Positions 43,351 to 52,338 of a DNA stretch of 64,000 nucleotides are shown in pieces. The DNA is from Bog-473 sp963741995 (GTDB lineage Bacteria; Actinomycetota; Acidimicrobiia; Acidimicrobiales; RAAP-2), in the NCBI GenBank assembly GCA_963741995.1, contig CAVUKI010000001.1, forward strand, positions 620,001 through 684,000. The letters run 5' to 3'. Position 1 is the stretch's first letter, and each line of letters begins with the position of its first letter. The position numbers were made by a program, and so were the translations under genes. The notes beneath the pieces were generated by a model. That model saw only the letters and a list, made by a program, of their open reading frames with translations. It did not search any database and had not been told where the DNA came from.

Positions 43351-43859
43351 CCGTCTACGACCGGCCGTTCGGCCGTTACCTCGAGGACTTCGTTCCCGGC
43401 GACATCTACCGGCACTGGCCGGGCAAGACCATCACCGAGTACGACGACCACCTCTTCTGCATGATGACGATGAATCACCACCCGCTGCACACCGACGCGT
43501 GGTTCGCCGAGCACGAGACCGTGCAGGGCAAGAACGTCGTGGTGGGCAACCTCGTCTACTCCTTGGCCCTCGGCATGAGCGTGCCCGACGTCAGTGGCTC
43601 CTGCATCGCCAACCTGGAAGTCGAGTCGCTGTTACACCGCTCGCCCACGTTCCACGGCGACACCATCTACGCCGAGACCCGGGTCCTCGCGGCCACGCCG
43701 TCGAAGTCCAAGGACGACCGCGGCATCGTGACCGTCGAGACCAAGGCCTTCAACCAGCGGGGCGAGGAGGTCTGCTCTTTCCGGCGCAAGCTGATGGTCT
43801 GGAAGACGGCGGCCGCGCCGGCGCGGCAGCGTCCCTACGGCGACGACGTCTGGGACTGA
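43347..43859 (+). CDS. MaoC-like hydratase, likely mesaconyl-CoA hydratase
   Basis: A 170-residue hotdog protein of the MaoC dehydratase family. The hydratase-2 motif region reads MMTMNHHPLHTDAWFA near residues 43-58, with NLVYSLALGMSVPD and FHGDTIYAETRVLA after it. From memory, this resembles the MaoC protein beside mcd and the malyl-CoA lyase in Streptomyces, so mesaconyl-CoA hydration (Mch) is the best guess. It is coupled to the DUF6941 gene. Generic enoyl-CoA hydratase is the alternative. Confidence 0.8.
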   Translation: MTVYDRPFGRYLEDFVPGDIYRHWPGKTITEYDDHLFCMMTMNHHPLHTDAWFAEHETVQGKNVVVGNLVYSLALGMSVPDVSGSCIANLEVESLLHRSPTFHGDTIYAETRVLAATPSKSKDDRGIVTVETKAFNQRGEEVCSFRRKLMVWKTAAAPARQRPYGDDVWD

Positions 43860-43860
43860 G

Positions 43861-44796
43861 GCTCAGCCGCTCCGGGCCGATCGGGTCCGGCGCTTCCGGC
43901 GCCGCCTGCTGGAGTGGGGGGAGGAGCACCGCCGCGACCTGCCCTGGCGGCGCACCCGTGACGCCTGGTCGATCCTCGTCTCCGAGGTCATGCTGCAGCA
44001 GACCCAGGTCGACCGCGTCAGACCTCACTACGAGCGCTTCCTGGCCGCCTTCCCCACACCGGCGGCCTGCGCCGCGGCGGGACCTGCCGCCGTGGTTCGC
44101 CAGTGGTCAGGGCTGGGCTACAACCGGCGGGCGCTGAACCTGCAGCGGGCGGCGGCCGTCATGGTGGCCGAGCACGGTGGGGTGGTGCCGCACGAGGACA
44201 CCGCACTCCGTGCGCTGCCCGGCGTCGGGCCGTATACGGCGCGGGCGGTCCGCGCCTTCGCTTTCGGCGACGACGTGGCCGCCGTCGACACCAACGGCGT
44301 GCGGGTTCTGGCCCGGGCCGTCGCAGGTACCCCTCTGGCGCTGCGCCAGGCGACGACCCTCGGTGACCGGCTCGTCCCGGCCGGGGAGTCGTGGGAGTTC
44401 AACCAGGCGATGTTCGACCTGGGGGCCACGGTGTGCACGGCGGCGCGTCCCGACTGCGCGCGCTGCCCGCTGCGCCGCCAGTGTGCCTGGCGACGTCAGG
44501 GACCCGAGGGGGAGGACAGCGATCCGTGGCGGCTGAGCCCCACGGCACGATCGCAGAGCAGGTTCGCGGGATCGGACCGCCAGGGCAGGGGACGACTGCT
44601 CCAGGCGCTCCGCCACGGTGGCGTACGACGCAGCGGGCTCGCCGCCGCCTGCGGTTGGCCCGAGGACCCCGTACGCGCCGAGCGGGTGGCGACCGCCATG
44701 GTGGCGGAGGGCTTCGCTGCATGGTCCGGCGTGAAGGATCCCGTCCTCCGGCTGCAAGAGCGGCGGGCCGGCGAGGCGAGCGTCACTCTGCGGTGA
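43861..44796 (+). CDS. mutY: A/G-specific adenine glycosylase, start codon not identified
   Basis: The DNA-repair glycosylase that removes adenine paired with 8-oxoguanine. The catalytic Glu is in LVSEVMLQQTQV, the helix-hairpin-helix/GPD region is LPGVGPYTARAVRAFAF with the Asp in VDTNGVRVLARAV, and the 4Fe-4S cysteines are C-x6-C-x2-C-x5-C (CTAARPDCARCPLRRQC). The homology begins at about 43900 (EEHRRDLPWRR), but no ATG, GTG or TTG exists in frame between 43795 and 43990, so the stated start is only the open-frame limit. The C-terminal NUDIX-like domain seems short. The gene converges on the alpha/beta hydrolase gene and overlaps it by 14 bp. Confidence 0.85.
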   Translation, partial: AQPLRADRVRRFRRRLLEWGEEHRRDLPWRRTRDAWSILVSEVMLQQTQVDRVRPHYERFLAAFPTPAACAAAGPAAVVRQWSGLGYNRRALNLQRAAAVMVAEHGGVVPHEDTALRALPGVGPYTARAVRAFAFGDDVAAVDTNGVRVLARAVAGTPLALRQATTLGDRLVPAGESWEFNQAMFDLGATVCTAARPDCARCPLRRQCAWRRQGPEGEDSDPWRLSPTARSQSRFAGSDRQGRGRLLQALRHGGVRRSGLAAACGWPEDPVRAERVATAMVAEGFAAWSGVKDPVLRLQERRAGEASVTLR

Positions 44797-45649
44797 GGAA
44801 GTCCATGATGTGGCGGTTGACGAACTCGGGCCGTTCGATGTGGAGGAAGTGGCCGGCGTCGTCGACGACCTCGACTGCGGAACCCTCCGCCATGAAGTCG
44901 AGCGGTGACCCCATGGACGAGAGCAGCATGCAGCCGTCGTCGCGACCGTGGAGATAGAGCGTCGGCTTCGGCGTCGGCAGCAACGCCGCCGCCTGCTCGT
45001 CGGCCAGCTCGGGCACCTGCAGGGACGGATCCCACATGGCGCGGTAGTAGCTGATCGCCGCCAGCATGCGTTCGGGAGCGCCGATGGACTCCTTCACCTT
45101 GGCGACGTCCCACGTGCCGTCGTACCCCGGCGACCAGTCGCGCCAGAGATGGTCGATGAAGGAAGCGTCATCGAGGGGGAGCGCCGCCTCGGCCAGCGGG
45201 GACAGGAAGAAGAACATGTACCAACTCTTCTGAAGCTGCGCGTAGGTGAGTAGTGACATGCCGATGGAGGCCGTCGGGGGGACGGCTGCGGTGACGGCCC
45301 GGCGCCAGCGTGCAGGTTGGTGCGCCACCGCGCCGTACGCGGTCAGCGCCCCCCAGTCATGCCCGATGATCACGGCGTCGTCACCGCCGCCGAGCACCTC
45401 GTGCAGCGCGTTGGCATCCTGCACCAGTGCCCCAACCTGGTAGCGCCCATCGGCCGGAATGGCGGTCGGGGCGTACCCGCGCAGGAAGGGTGCGACGGCG
45501 TGGAAGCCGGCGGCAGCCAGCTCGGGCAGCAAGAAGCGCCAGCTGTGGGCCGAATCGGGGAAGCCGTGCAGGCACAGCGCCAAGGGCCCATCGTCCGGCC
45601 CGTCGGTCAAACAGCCGAATTCCAGCCCGTTCGCAGTGAATTGCTCCAT
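44783..45649 (-). CDS. Alpha/beta hydrolase (epoxide hydrolase-like)
   Basis: A 288-residue alpha/beta hydrolase. Oxyanion motif ALCLHGFPDSAHSWRFLLP, nucleophile elbow IGHDWGALTAYG (Asp), and final His in DDAGHFLHIERPEFV. Resembles epoxide hydrolase or haloalkane dehalogenase types. The ATG at 45649 is chosen since the extra N-terminus from 45703 is not conserved in style. It is divergent from the metallo-hydrolase at 45693 and overlaps the end of mutY. Confidence 0.86.
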   Translation of the reverse strand: MEQFTANGLEFGCLTDGPDDGPLALCLHGFPDSAHSWRFLLPELAAAGFHAVAPFLRGYAPTAIPADGRYQVGALVQDANALHEVLGGGDDAVIIGHDWGALTAYGAVAHQPARWRRAVTAAVPPTASIGMSLLTYAQLQKSWYMFFFLSPLAEAALPLDDASFIDHLWRDWSPGYDGTWDVAKVKESIGAPERMLAAISYYRAMWDPSLQVPELADEQAAALLPTPKPTLYLHGRDDGCMLLSSMGSPLDFMAEGSAVEVVDDAGHFLHIERPEFVNRHIMDFLTAE

Positions 45650-45679
45650 GAGCGCAAAACGTACAGCGTCGGGGCAGGG

Positions 45680-45685
45680 TAGCGT
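45680..45685 (+). promoter_or_regulatory. Predicted -10 box of a leaderless promoter
   Basis: TAGCGT lies 7 bases before the GTG at 45693. Confidence 0.4.
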
Positions 45686-45692
45686 CGCGTGG

Positions 45693-46547
45693 GTGAACGT
45701 CACGTTCTACGGCGTGCGGGGCTCGTGCCCGTGCTCGGGGGATCGCTACAGGCGCTACGGGGGCAACACCTCATGCCTCGTGATCGACATCGAGGGGGAC
45801 GAGCCGCTGATCGTCGATCTGGGTACCGGGCTGCGCGCCTACGGCGACGTCTTGCACCGGGAGGTGCGGGCCCTGGGAACCCCCATGCACGCCACGGCGC
45901 TGCTGACCCACCTCCACTTCGACCACATTCTCGGGATCCCGTTCTTCGGGCCGCTGCACGACCCTGGCGCGCGCTTGACCGTGTACGGCCCCGCGCAGCC
46001 CAATGGCAGCCTCAAGGACGCGCTCCACGCCGCCGTGCAGCCGCCCGTGTTCCCCATCCACATGGAGCAGTTCCGCGGCGAGCTCATCACGGTCGACGTC
46101 GGCGCCGAGGACTTTTCCATCGGGTCGGCCAAGGTGATGGCCCGGCCCATCCCGCACTCCGGCGTGACGCTCGGCTTCCGCATTGAGGCCGAGGGCCGTT
46201 CCGTGGCTTACATGTCGGATCATCAGGCCCCGCTCGACCGGCGGGCCATCCCCGAAGCCGTCCTCGAGCTCTGCCAGGGCGTCGACCTGTTGATCCACGA
46301 CGGCCAGTACACCGACGACGAGTTCTCGGCCAAGGCCGACTGGGGCCACTCGACCGCCGCCTATGCGGTGCACGTGGCGGCCGAGACCGGAGCGAAGCGC
46401 CTGCTGCTCTCGCACCACGACCCCTCGCACACCGACCGCGAGCTCGACCGCATTCTGAACCAGGCCCGCCGGCTTCCCGAGGCCAAGCTCGTGGAAGACA
46501 TCTCCTCGGCGCACGAGTCCCAGTCGATCGACCTCGGCAAGGCGTAA
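45693..46547 (+). CDS. MBL-fold metallo-hydrolase
   Basis: A 284-residue metallo-beta-lactamase-fold protein. The HxHxDH motif is LLTHLHFDHILGIPFFGPL near residues 68-86; further ligands are PIPHSGVTLG, YMSDHQAPLD and LLLSHHDPSHTDREL. The N-terminal VTFYGVRGSCPCSGDRYRRYG resembles the phosphodiesterase/PhnP subgroup. It may cleave a cyclic nucleotide or similar ester. The GTG at 45693 is preceded by a -10 box, and the start of the flavin reductase gene is 2 bases after its stop. Confidence 0.84.
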   Translation: MNVTFYGVRGSCPCSGDRYRRYGGNTSCLVIDIEGDEPLIVDLGTGLRAYGDVLHREVRALGTPMHATALLTHLHFDHILGIPFFGPLHDPGARLTVYGPAQPNGSLKDALHAAVQPPVFPIHMEQFRGELITVDVGAEDFSIGSAKVMARPIPHSGVTLGFRIEAEGRSVAYMSDHQAPLDRRAIPEAVLELCQGVDLLIHDGQYTDDEFSAKADWGHSTAAYAVHVAAETGAKRLLLSHHDPSHTDRELDRILNQARRLPEAKLVEDISSAHESQSIDLGKA

Positions 46548-46549
46548 TC

Positions 46550-47026
46550 ATGTCGGGCCTCGACCAGGCCCGGTTCCGCGAGGTGCTCGGGCACTTTGCC
46601 ACCGGGGTCACGATCGTCACCGCGCTGGAGGACGGCCTGCCTGTCGGTTTCAGCTGCCAGTCGTTCGCCGCCCTCTCTCTCGATCCGCCGATGGTCATCC
46701 TGTGCCCGGCCCGCAGCTCGACCAGCTGGCCCCGCATCGCCAAGGCGGGGTCGTTCTGCGTGAACATCCTCGGCGAGCACCAAGAGGCCATCTGCCGTGC
46801 CTTCGCCATCTCGGGCGGCGACAAGTTCGAGGGCGTCGGCTGGTCGCACGGGATCACGGGCGCGCCGGTCATCGACAACTCGCTGGCGGTCGTCGAGTGC
46901 CGGCTGGGTGACATCTTCGACGGCGGCGACCACGAGCTGGTCACCGGCCACGTCGTCGCGATGCAGATCGGCGAGGGCAGCCCGCTCCTCTTCTACCGGG
47001 GCGGCTTCGGCCGCTACGCCTCCTGA
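46550..47026 (+). CDS. Flavin reductase-like domain protein
   Basis: A 158-residue FMN-binding protein of the flavin reductase family that serves two-component monooxygenases. It has VLGHFATGVTIVTALEDG, FAALSLDPPMVILCP and GSFCVNILGEHQE, and the end LLFYRGGFGRYA. It probably reduces FMN or FAD with NADH. Close to the metallo-hydrolase (2-base gap), so co-transcribed. No monooxygenase partner is seen nearby. Confidence 0.87.
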   Translation: MSGLDQARFREVLGHFATGVTIVTALEDGLPVGFSCQSFAALSLDPPMVILCPARSSTSWPRIAKAGSFCVNILGEHQEAICRAFAISGGDKFEGVGWSHGITGAPVIDNSLAVVECRLGDIFDGGDHELVTGHVVAMQIGEGSPLLFYRGGFGRYAS

Positions 47027-47032
47027 TACGTT
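47027..47032 (+). promoter_or_regulatory. Predicted -10 box of a leaderless promoter
   Basis: TACGTT directly follows the flavin reductase stop, 7 bases before the ATG at 47040. Confidence 0.4.
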
Positions 47033-47039
47033 CGCGCCG

Positions 47040-47576
47040 ATGCCAGAGCTGATCCCCTCCTCCCTCATAGACGACGTCGTCCTGGTGCGCCCCGACGTGC
47101 ACGGCGACGAGCGTGGCCGCTTCGTGGAGACCTATCGCCGCAGCTGGTTCCCCGACCGTCCCGAGATGATTCAGGGCAACCGCTCGGAGAAGCAGGCCGG
47201 TGCGCTGGTCGGCCTGCACTTCCACCTGCACCAGGCCGACTACTGGTATGCGCTCCGCGGCAAGGTCCGTGTCGTCCTGCACGACCTGCGCGCCGGCTCC
47301 CGCACGGACGGCGCCACCGAGGTCATCGAGCTCGACGGCGACGTCGATCAGGGCGTGTACATCCCACCCGGGGTCGCGCACGGGTTCGCGGCCCAGACGG
47401 ACATCCTCCTCACGTATCTCGTCGACCATTACTACGACGACACCGACGAGCACGGGCTGGCCTGGGACGACCCCGCCGTCGGGGCCGACTGGGGCGTCGT
47501 CGATCCGATCCTCTCGAAGCGGGACCAGAGCAACCCCCGACGCGACGACATTCCCGAGGAGATCCGGCCCCGATAG
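47040..47576 (+). CDS. dTDP-4-dehydrorhamnose 3,5-epimerase-like protein
   Basis: A 178-residue cupin of the RmlC family. It has DERGRFVETYRRSWFPD, the His-rich active site GLHFHLHQADYWYALRG, and the strand VYIPPGVAHGFAA followed by LTYLVDHYYDDTDEHGLAW, where the Tyr is expected. It would make dTDP-4-keto-rhamnose in cell-wall or polysaccharide sugar synthesis. No rmlA, B or D is adjacent, so a related sugar epimerase is possible. ATG at 47040 follows a leaderless-type box. Confidence 0.85.
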   Translation: MPELIPSSLIDDVVLVRPDVHGDERGRFVETYRRSWFPDRPEMIQGNRSEKQAGALVGLHFHLHQADYWYALRGKVRVVLHDLRAGSRTDGATEVIELDGDVDQGVYIPPGVAHGFAAQTDILLTYLVDHYYDDTDEHGLAWDDPAVGADWGVVDPILSKRDQSNPRRDDIPEEIRPR

Positions 47577-47577
47577 G

Positions 47578-47628
47578 CCGCCTTCGGCGGTCGCCTCGGC
47601 GTTCTGCTCCCAGCCCTCCCGGAGGGCT
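47578..47628 (+). terminator. Two hairpins after the RmlC-type gene
   Basis: CCGCC/GGCGG with a TTC centre (47578-47590) and AGCCCTC/GAGGGCT with a CCG loop (47612-47628). Both are just after the stop. Neither is followed by a U-tract. Confidence 0.45.
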
Positions 47629-47677
47629 CATCGGCCGCGGTGTGGCGCGCCTCTCTGATCCTGTTGAATAGGGGACG

Positions 47678-48583
47678 GTGCTGATCGGTGGGCTGGTGGT
47701 CGTCTTCATCGTCCTGGGGGTCACCGCGGCCGTCCTCCTGCTCCGGCGCTCCCACGATGACGTGCACTCCGTCGAGCACTACCACCGCCAGCTGCACACG
47801 CTCGAAGAGATACGGACGCACCCCACCGGAGACATCGCGAACGGTCGGGACAGCGACGTGGCCGCGTTCCCCGCCAGCGCGTTCCGCGTCTCGGGCTCGT
47901 CCACGGTGCGCCTGACCGAGTCGGACCAGCCGGTCGTCCCGCCGGTCCCGCCCCCGCCGGTGCCCAATCCGTCCCAGCCCCTGACGTTCGACGACGACGC
48001 CAGCCCCGATCCGGTCCCGGCCACCTTCATGACCGGCAACGAGGACCGGGTCATCCACTCCATCAATCATCGTCCCCGCCGTCTGGGCGGTCCGATCGCC
48101 GCGGTCGCCGCCGTCCTCGTCCTGATCGTCGTGCTCATCCTGACCGGACTGCACTCCGACACACCGAGGCATCACGGGAAGGCGGCCGGGGCAGTGACGA
48201 CCGCCACCACCACGCACCCGGCGACCAAGCCTCACCACGAGACGACGACCACCACCAGCACGACCGCGCCACCTACCGTCTCGGCGCCGACGACGACGAC
48301 GGCGCACACGGCGACCTACCTGGTTTCCGGCTCCACCTACTCCCTGACCGTCGCCGCCACGTCGGGGGAGTGCTGGGTCGACGTCACCAATCCGACGACG
48401 GGTGCGGTGCTCTTCACGACGACGCTGCAGTCCGGTCAGTCCCACGCCATTGCGGCCACCGGGCCGGTCACGGTGATCGCCGGCGCCCCCGCGGTGTTCG
48501 CGGCGACCGTCAACGGCTCACCGGTGACATTGCCGCCGGGCAATCAGGCGCCGTTCACCCTGAACTTCCAGGCGGCCTCGTAG
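47678..48583 (+). CDS. Membrane protein with C-terminal DUF4115 (RodZ-like) domain
   Basis: A 301-residue protein. It has a membrane helix at the start (GGLVVVFIVLGVTAAVLLLR), an acidic linker, a second helix near residues 138-156 (IAAVAAVLVLIVVLILTGL), a Thr-rich linker, and a C-terminal DUF4115 domain (TYSLTVAATSGECWVDVTN, FTTTLQSGQSHAIAATGPV). DUF4115 is the periplasmic domain of the shape protein RodZ, but the HTH domain that normally comes first is missing. It may be a cell-envelope protein. GTG at 47678 is the likely start. Confidence 0.7.
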   Translation: MLIGGLVVVFIVLGVTAAVLLLRRSHDDVHSVEHYHRQLHTLEEIRTHPTGDIANGRDSDVAAFPASAFRVSGSSTVRLTESDQPVVPPVPPPPVPNPSQPLTFDDDASPDPVPATFMTGNEDRVIHSINHRPRRLGGPIAAVAAVLVLIVVLILTGLHSDTPRHHGKAAGAVTTATTTHPATKPHHETTTTTSTTAPPTVSAPTTTTAHTATYLVSGSTYSLTVAATSGECWVDVTNPTTGAVLFTTTLQSGQSHAIAATGPVTVIAGAPAVFAATVNGSPVTLPPGNQAPFTLNFQAAS

Positions 48584-48594
48584 GCGTCCAGCGG

Positions 48595-50766
48595 TCAGCC
48601 CTTTTCGGCCAGGCCGAGGACGTCGAGCAGGAAGGCGTAGACCAGGGCCTCTTCCTTCCAGGCTTCGTAGCGGCCCGAGGGCCCGCCGTGGCCGGCGCCC
48701 AGCTCGGTCTTGAGCAGCACCCTGGTCGAGGGCGAGTCGGCCCGCAGCTTCGCCACCCACTTGGCAGGCTCCCAGTAGGCCACCCGGGGATCGTTGAGGC
48801 CCGCCGTGACGAAGAGGTCGGGGTAGGTGCGCGGCGAGCCGTCCGGGTTGTGCCCGGTCACGTTGTCGTAGGGCGAGTAGGTCAGCATGCGGCGGTAGGC
48901 CGACTCGTCCGCCAGCGGATTGCCCCATTCCTCCCACTCGCCGACGGTCAGGGGGAGCTCGTCGTCGAGCATGGTGGTCACGCAGTCGACGAAGGGCACC
49001 TCCGCCACCAGGGCACGGAAGAGCTCGGGCGCCTGGTTGGCCACGGCGCCGATGAGGAGCCCGCCGGCCGACGCGCCCCGCCCGACCAGGCGGCCCGGGC
49101 GGGCGATCCCGGCCGCCACGAGGTGGTGCCCGCACGCGATGAAGTCCGAGAAGGTGTTGGCCTTGTGCTCCATGCGCCCGTCCTCGTACCAGGCGCGGCC
49201 CATCTCCCCGCCGCCGCGCACGTGGGCGATGGCGAAGGCGACGCCGCGGTCGTAGAGCGACAGCCGGTGGGGTGAGAAGGACGGGTCGATGCTCATCTCG
49301 TAGGCGCCGTAGCCGTAGAGGACCATCGGTGCCGGCAGCTCCAGGTCCTTGCGGTGGACCACGGAGAGCGGGACCCGTCGTCCCGTCGGGGGCGACGGCC
49401 CATTCCCGGTAGGTGGTGTACCGGCTCGGGTCGAAGTCGCCCAGCACGGGCTCCTGCTTGAGCAGCGTCTCCTCGCGCTCGTCCAGCGTGATCTGCAGGA
49501 CGCTCGACGGCGTCACCAGCGAGGTGCGCCCGAAGCGCAGCGCGGGCGCGTCGGGCTCGGGGTTGGCCCCGAGCCAGGTGGACGACGGGCTCTCGATGGA
49601 CGGGATGATCCAGCCGTCCTGGAGCAGGTCGCCGGCGAAGGGGTCGTCCTGGCCCGGGAGGGGGAGCACGTGCACCTGGGTCTGGGCCTCGGCGCGCTCG
49701 CTCAGGACCAGGGCGCGGCTGAAGGCGTCGACGTCCTCAATCCGCGTCCCGGGGCGGTGCGGGATCACCTCGCGCCAGGCCGTCCGTCCGTCGCCCGAGC
49801 GCGCGTCGTCGGGCGCGGCGAGCACCCGGAAGTCCTGGGCCTCGTCGTTGGTCAGGACGAGGAACCAGCCGCCGCCGCCGGCGGCGCCGTCGTCGTCGGC
49901 GGGCGTGAGGTGGTCGACGGAGTACTCCACGCCTTCCCGGCGCGGCAGGACGACACGGGGCTCGGCCAGCGGGTCGGCCGAGGGGATGGCGAGCCACTCG
50001 GTGGTGTTGGTGCTGTGCAGGCCGATGAGCACCCACGCGGTGTCCCGGGTCGAGCCGGTCCCGAGCGAGAAGCGCCGGTCGGGCTCCTCGAAGACGAGCA
50101 CGTCGCCGGCCGGGGTCGCTGCCCAGCTGGTGGCGCCAGAGCTGGAAGGGCCGCTGGGCCTCGTCCATGCGGACGTAGAAGACGTAGTCGGCCGTCCGCC
50201 GACCAGGCCAGGCCGTACCCGGTGTCGGGAACCGACTCGGTGGCCGCCGGGATGCCGGCATCGAGCGGCCGGAACTGCAGCTCGTACTTCTCGTTGCCGC
50301 GGTGATCGGTCGAAAAGGCGAGCCAGCGATGGTCGTGGCTCACCGCGGCGCTCCCGACGGCGAAGTAGTCCGTGCCCTCGGCCAGCACGTTCTCGTCGAG
50401 CAGGATCTGCTCCTCCTCGCCGGGCTCTCCGGCCGGCGGCAGCTCCTGCAGGCTGCGGGCGGGGCGCCGGCAGTGGATGCCGTAGTCCTTCCCCTCCTCG
50501 GTGCGCGAGTAGTACCACCACGGCCCCCGCCGGGTCGGCACCGACATGTCGGTCTCCTTGATCCGGGCCTTCATCTCCTCGAAGAGGCCGCCGCGGAAGT
50601 CGGCGAGGGGCGCCGTCGCCTCTTCGGTGTAGGCGTTCTCGGCTTCCAGGTAGGCGAGGACCTCGGGGTCCTCGCGCTCCCGGAGCCAGAACCAGGGATC
50701 TTCGCGGTCGTCGCCGTGGGCGGAAATGACGTGCGGGCGCCGGGGTGCGCTGGGGGGGCTGGCCAT
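48595..50766 (-). CDS. S9A prolyl oligopeptidase (oligopeptidase B-like), frameshifted
   Basis: About 723 residues if three indels (near 50205, 50120 and 49390) are corrected. The N-terminal propeller part shows DPWFWLREREDPEVLAYL and DETNVL-type segments (DENVLAEGTDYFAVGSAAV). The catalytic domain has VLYGYGAYEMSIDPSF, the serine in GRGASAGGLLIGAVANQ, and the His in TELGAGHGGPSGRYE. It cleaves short peptides after basic or prolyl residues in the cytoplasm. The start is at 50766 (MASPPSAPRRPHV). It is divergent from sufB. Confidence 0.85.
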
Positions 50767-50841
50767 AGGATTGAGAGCCTGCCACGGCTGGCGACACGCC
50801 AGTGAGCCCTGGAAGACGTTTCGGCTGGCCCGGGTAGTTGT

Positions 50842-50868
50842 TACTATCTCCATAGGGGAAATTCCCCT
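50842..50868 (+). promoter_or_regulatory. sufB promoter with palindromic operator
   Basis: TACTAT (50842-50847) is a good -10 box. AGGGGAA-A-TTCCCCT (50854-50868) is a perfect odd palindrome beginning about at the expected transcription start, 22 bases before sufB. A repressor of the Rrf2/IscR or SufR type could bind it, but no such gene is in the window. Confidence 0.5.
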
Positions 50869-50890
50869 TTCCTCCGACTTCAGGAGCCAC

Positions 50891-52291
50891 ATGGCCACCA
50901 CGGATCTCGACCTCGGGCGGTACCAGCTCGGGTGGAGCGACGCCGAGGACTACGTCTTCAAGCCCAAGAAGGGCCTGAACGAGTCGATCGTGCGCGAGAT
51001 GTCGGAGATGAAGAAGGAGCCCCAGTGGATGCGGGACTTCCGGCTCCGCGCCCTCAAGCACTTCGAGCGCAAGCCGATGGCGCCGTGGTTCGCCACGCAG
51101 ATGCCGAACCTCGACTTCGACGACATCTTCTATTACATCAAGCCGACCGGCGGGCAGGTGGACAAGTGGGAAGACCTGCCCGACGCCATCAAGAACACGT
51201 ACGAGAAGCTCGGGATCCCCGAGGCTGAGCGCAAGTACCTCTCCGGTGTCACCGCGCAGTACGAGTCCGAGGTCGTCTTCCACCGCAACCGCGAGGATCT
51301 CGAGGAGCAGGGCGTCCTCTTCTGCGACATGGACACGGCCGTGCGCGAGTACCCCGAGATCGTGCGCAAGTGGTTCGGCAAGATCATCCCGCCCAACGAC
51401 AACAAGTTCGCCGCCCTCAACTCGGCCGTGTGGTCGGGAGGCTCCTTCATCTACGTCCCGCCGGGCGTGAAGGTGGACATGCCGCTGCAGGCGTACTTCC
51501 GGATCAACGCCGAGAACATGGGCCAGTTCGAGCGCACGCTGATCATCGCCGACGAGGGCTCCCAGGTGCACTACATCGAGGGCTGCTCCGCTCCGGTGTA
51601 CTCGACGGACTCGCTGCACTCCGCCGTCGTCGAGCTCGTCGCCCTGCCGGGGTCGCGCATCACGTACACGACCATCCAGAACTGGTCGACCAACGTCTAC
51701 AACCTGGTGACGAAGCGGGCCCGGGCCGAGGCCGAGGCGCACGTCGAGTGGATCGACGGCAACATCGGCTCACGCCTGACCATGAAGTACCCGTCGGTCT
51801 ACCTGATGGGACCCAAGGCCAGCGGCGAGGTGCTCTCGGTGGCCTACGCCGGGGCGGGCCAGCACCAGGACGCCGGCGCCAAGATGTACCACATCGCCCC
51901 GGAGACCACCTCGACCATCGTGTCGAAGTCGATCTCCAAGGACGGCGGCATCACCACCTACCGGGGCAAGGTGCACGTCGACCCGGAGGCATACGGCGCC
52001 AAGTCCTTCGTGCGCTGCGACGCCCTGCTGCTCGACGACGAATCGATCTCGGAGACCAAGCCCTACATGGAGGTCGGCGAGCGCAGTGCCCGCATCGGCC
52101 ACGAGGCGACAGTCTCGAAGGTCGGCGACGACCAGCTCTTCTACCTGATGAGCCGGGGTCTCTCCGAGCAACAGGCCATGGGCATGATCGTCAACGGCTT
52201 CATTGAGCCGGTGACCCGCACGCTGCCGATGGAATACGCAGTGGAGTGGAGCCGCCTCATTGAGCTGCAGATGGAAGGCTCGGTCGGCTGA
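50891..52291 (+). CDS. sufB: Fe-S cluster assembly scaffold SufB
   Basis: A 466-residue SufB. It has YQLGWSDAEDYVFKPKKGLN at the start, SAVWSGGSFIYVPPGVKVDM, IHYIEGCSAP-like text (VHYIEGCSAPVYSTDSLHSA) and the C-terminal VRCDALLLDDES, whose Cys matches the E. coli SufB Cys405 position. The scaffold binds the nascent cluster with SufC and SufD. ATG 50891 follows AGGAG at 50882. Downstream is the Cys4 gene, not sufD directly; sufD lies about 1.35 kb further on, behind an antisense gene. Confidence 0.97.
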   Translation: MATTDLDLGRYQLGWSDAEDYVFKPKKGLNESIVREMSEMKKEPQWMRDFRLRALKHFERKPMAPWFATQMPNLDFDDIFYYIKPTGGQVDKWEDLPDAIKNTYEKLGIPEAERKYLSGVTAQYESEVVFHRNREDLEEQGVLFCDMDTAVREYPEIVRKWFGKIIPPNDNKFAALNSAVWSGGSFIYVPPGVKVDMPLQAYFRINAENMGQFERTLIIADEGSQVHYIEGCSAPVYSTDSLHSAVVELVALPGSRITYTTIQNWSTNVYNLVTKRARAEAEAHVEWIDGNIGSRLTMKYPSVYLMGPKASGEVLSVAYAGAGQHQDAGAKMYHIAPETTSTIVSKSISKDGGITTYRGKVHVDPEAYGAKSFVRCDALLLDDESISETKPYMEVGERSARIGHEATVSKVGDDQLFYLMSRGLSEQQAMGMIVNGFIEPVTRTLPMEYAVEWSRLIELQMEGSVG

Positions 52292-52325
52292 GCCTCCGCG
52301 CAACCCCGCCTGCGGCGTGGCACCA

Positions 52326-52331
52326 TAGAAC
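52326..52331 (+). promoter_or_regulatory. Predicted -10 box of a leaderless promoter
   Basis: TAGAAC lies 7 bases before the ATG at 52339 and supports that start over the GTG at 52333. Confidence 0.4.
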
Positions 52332-52338
52332 CGTGCCG

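Noticed and set aside
48518..51742. Leftward open frame of 1074 codons across the S9 peptidase and sufB
   Set aside because: Only its middle section is a real segment of the frameshifted S9 peptidase; the sufB part is antisense shadow.
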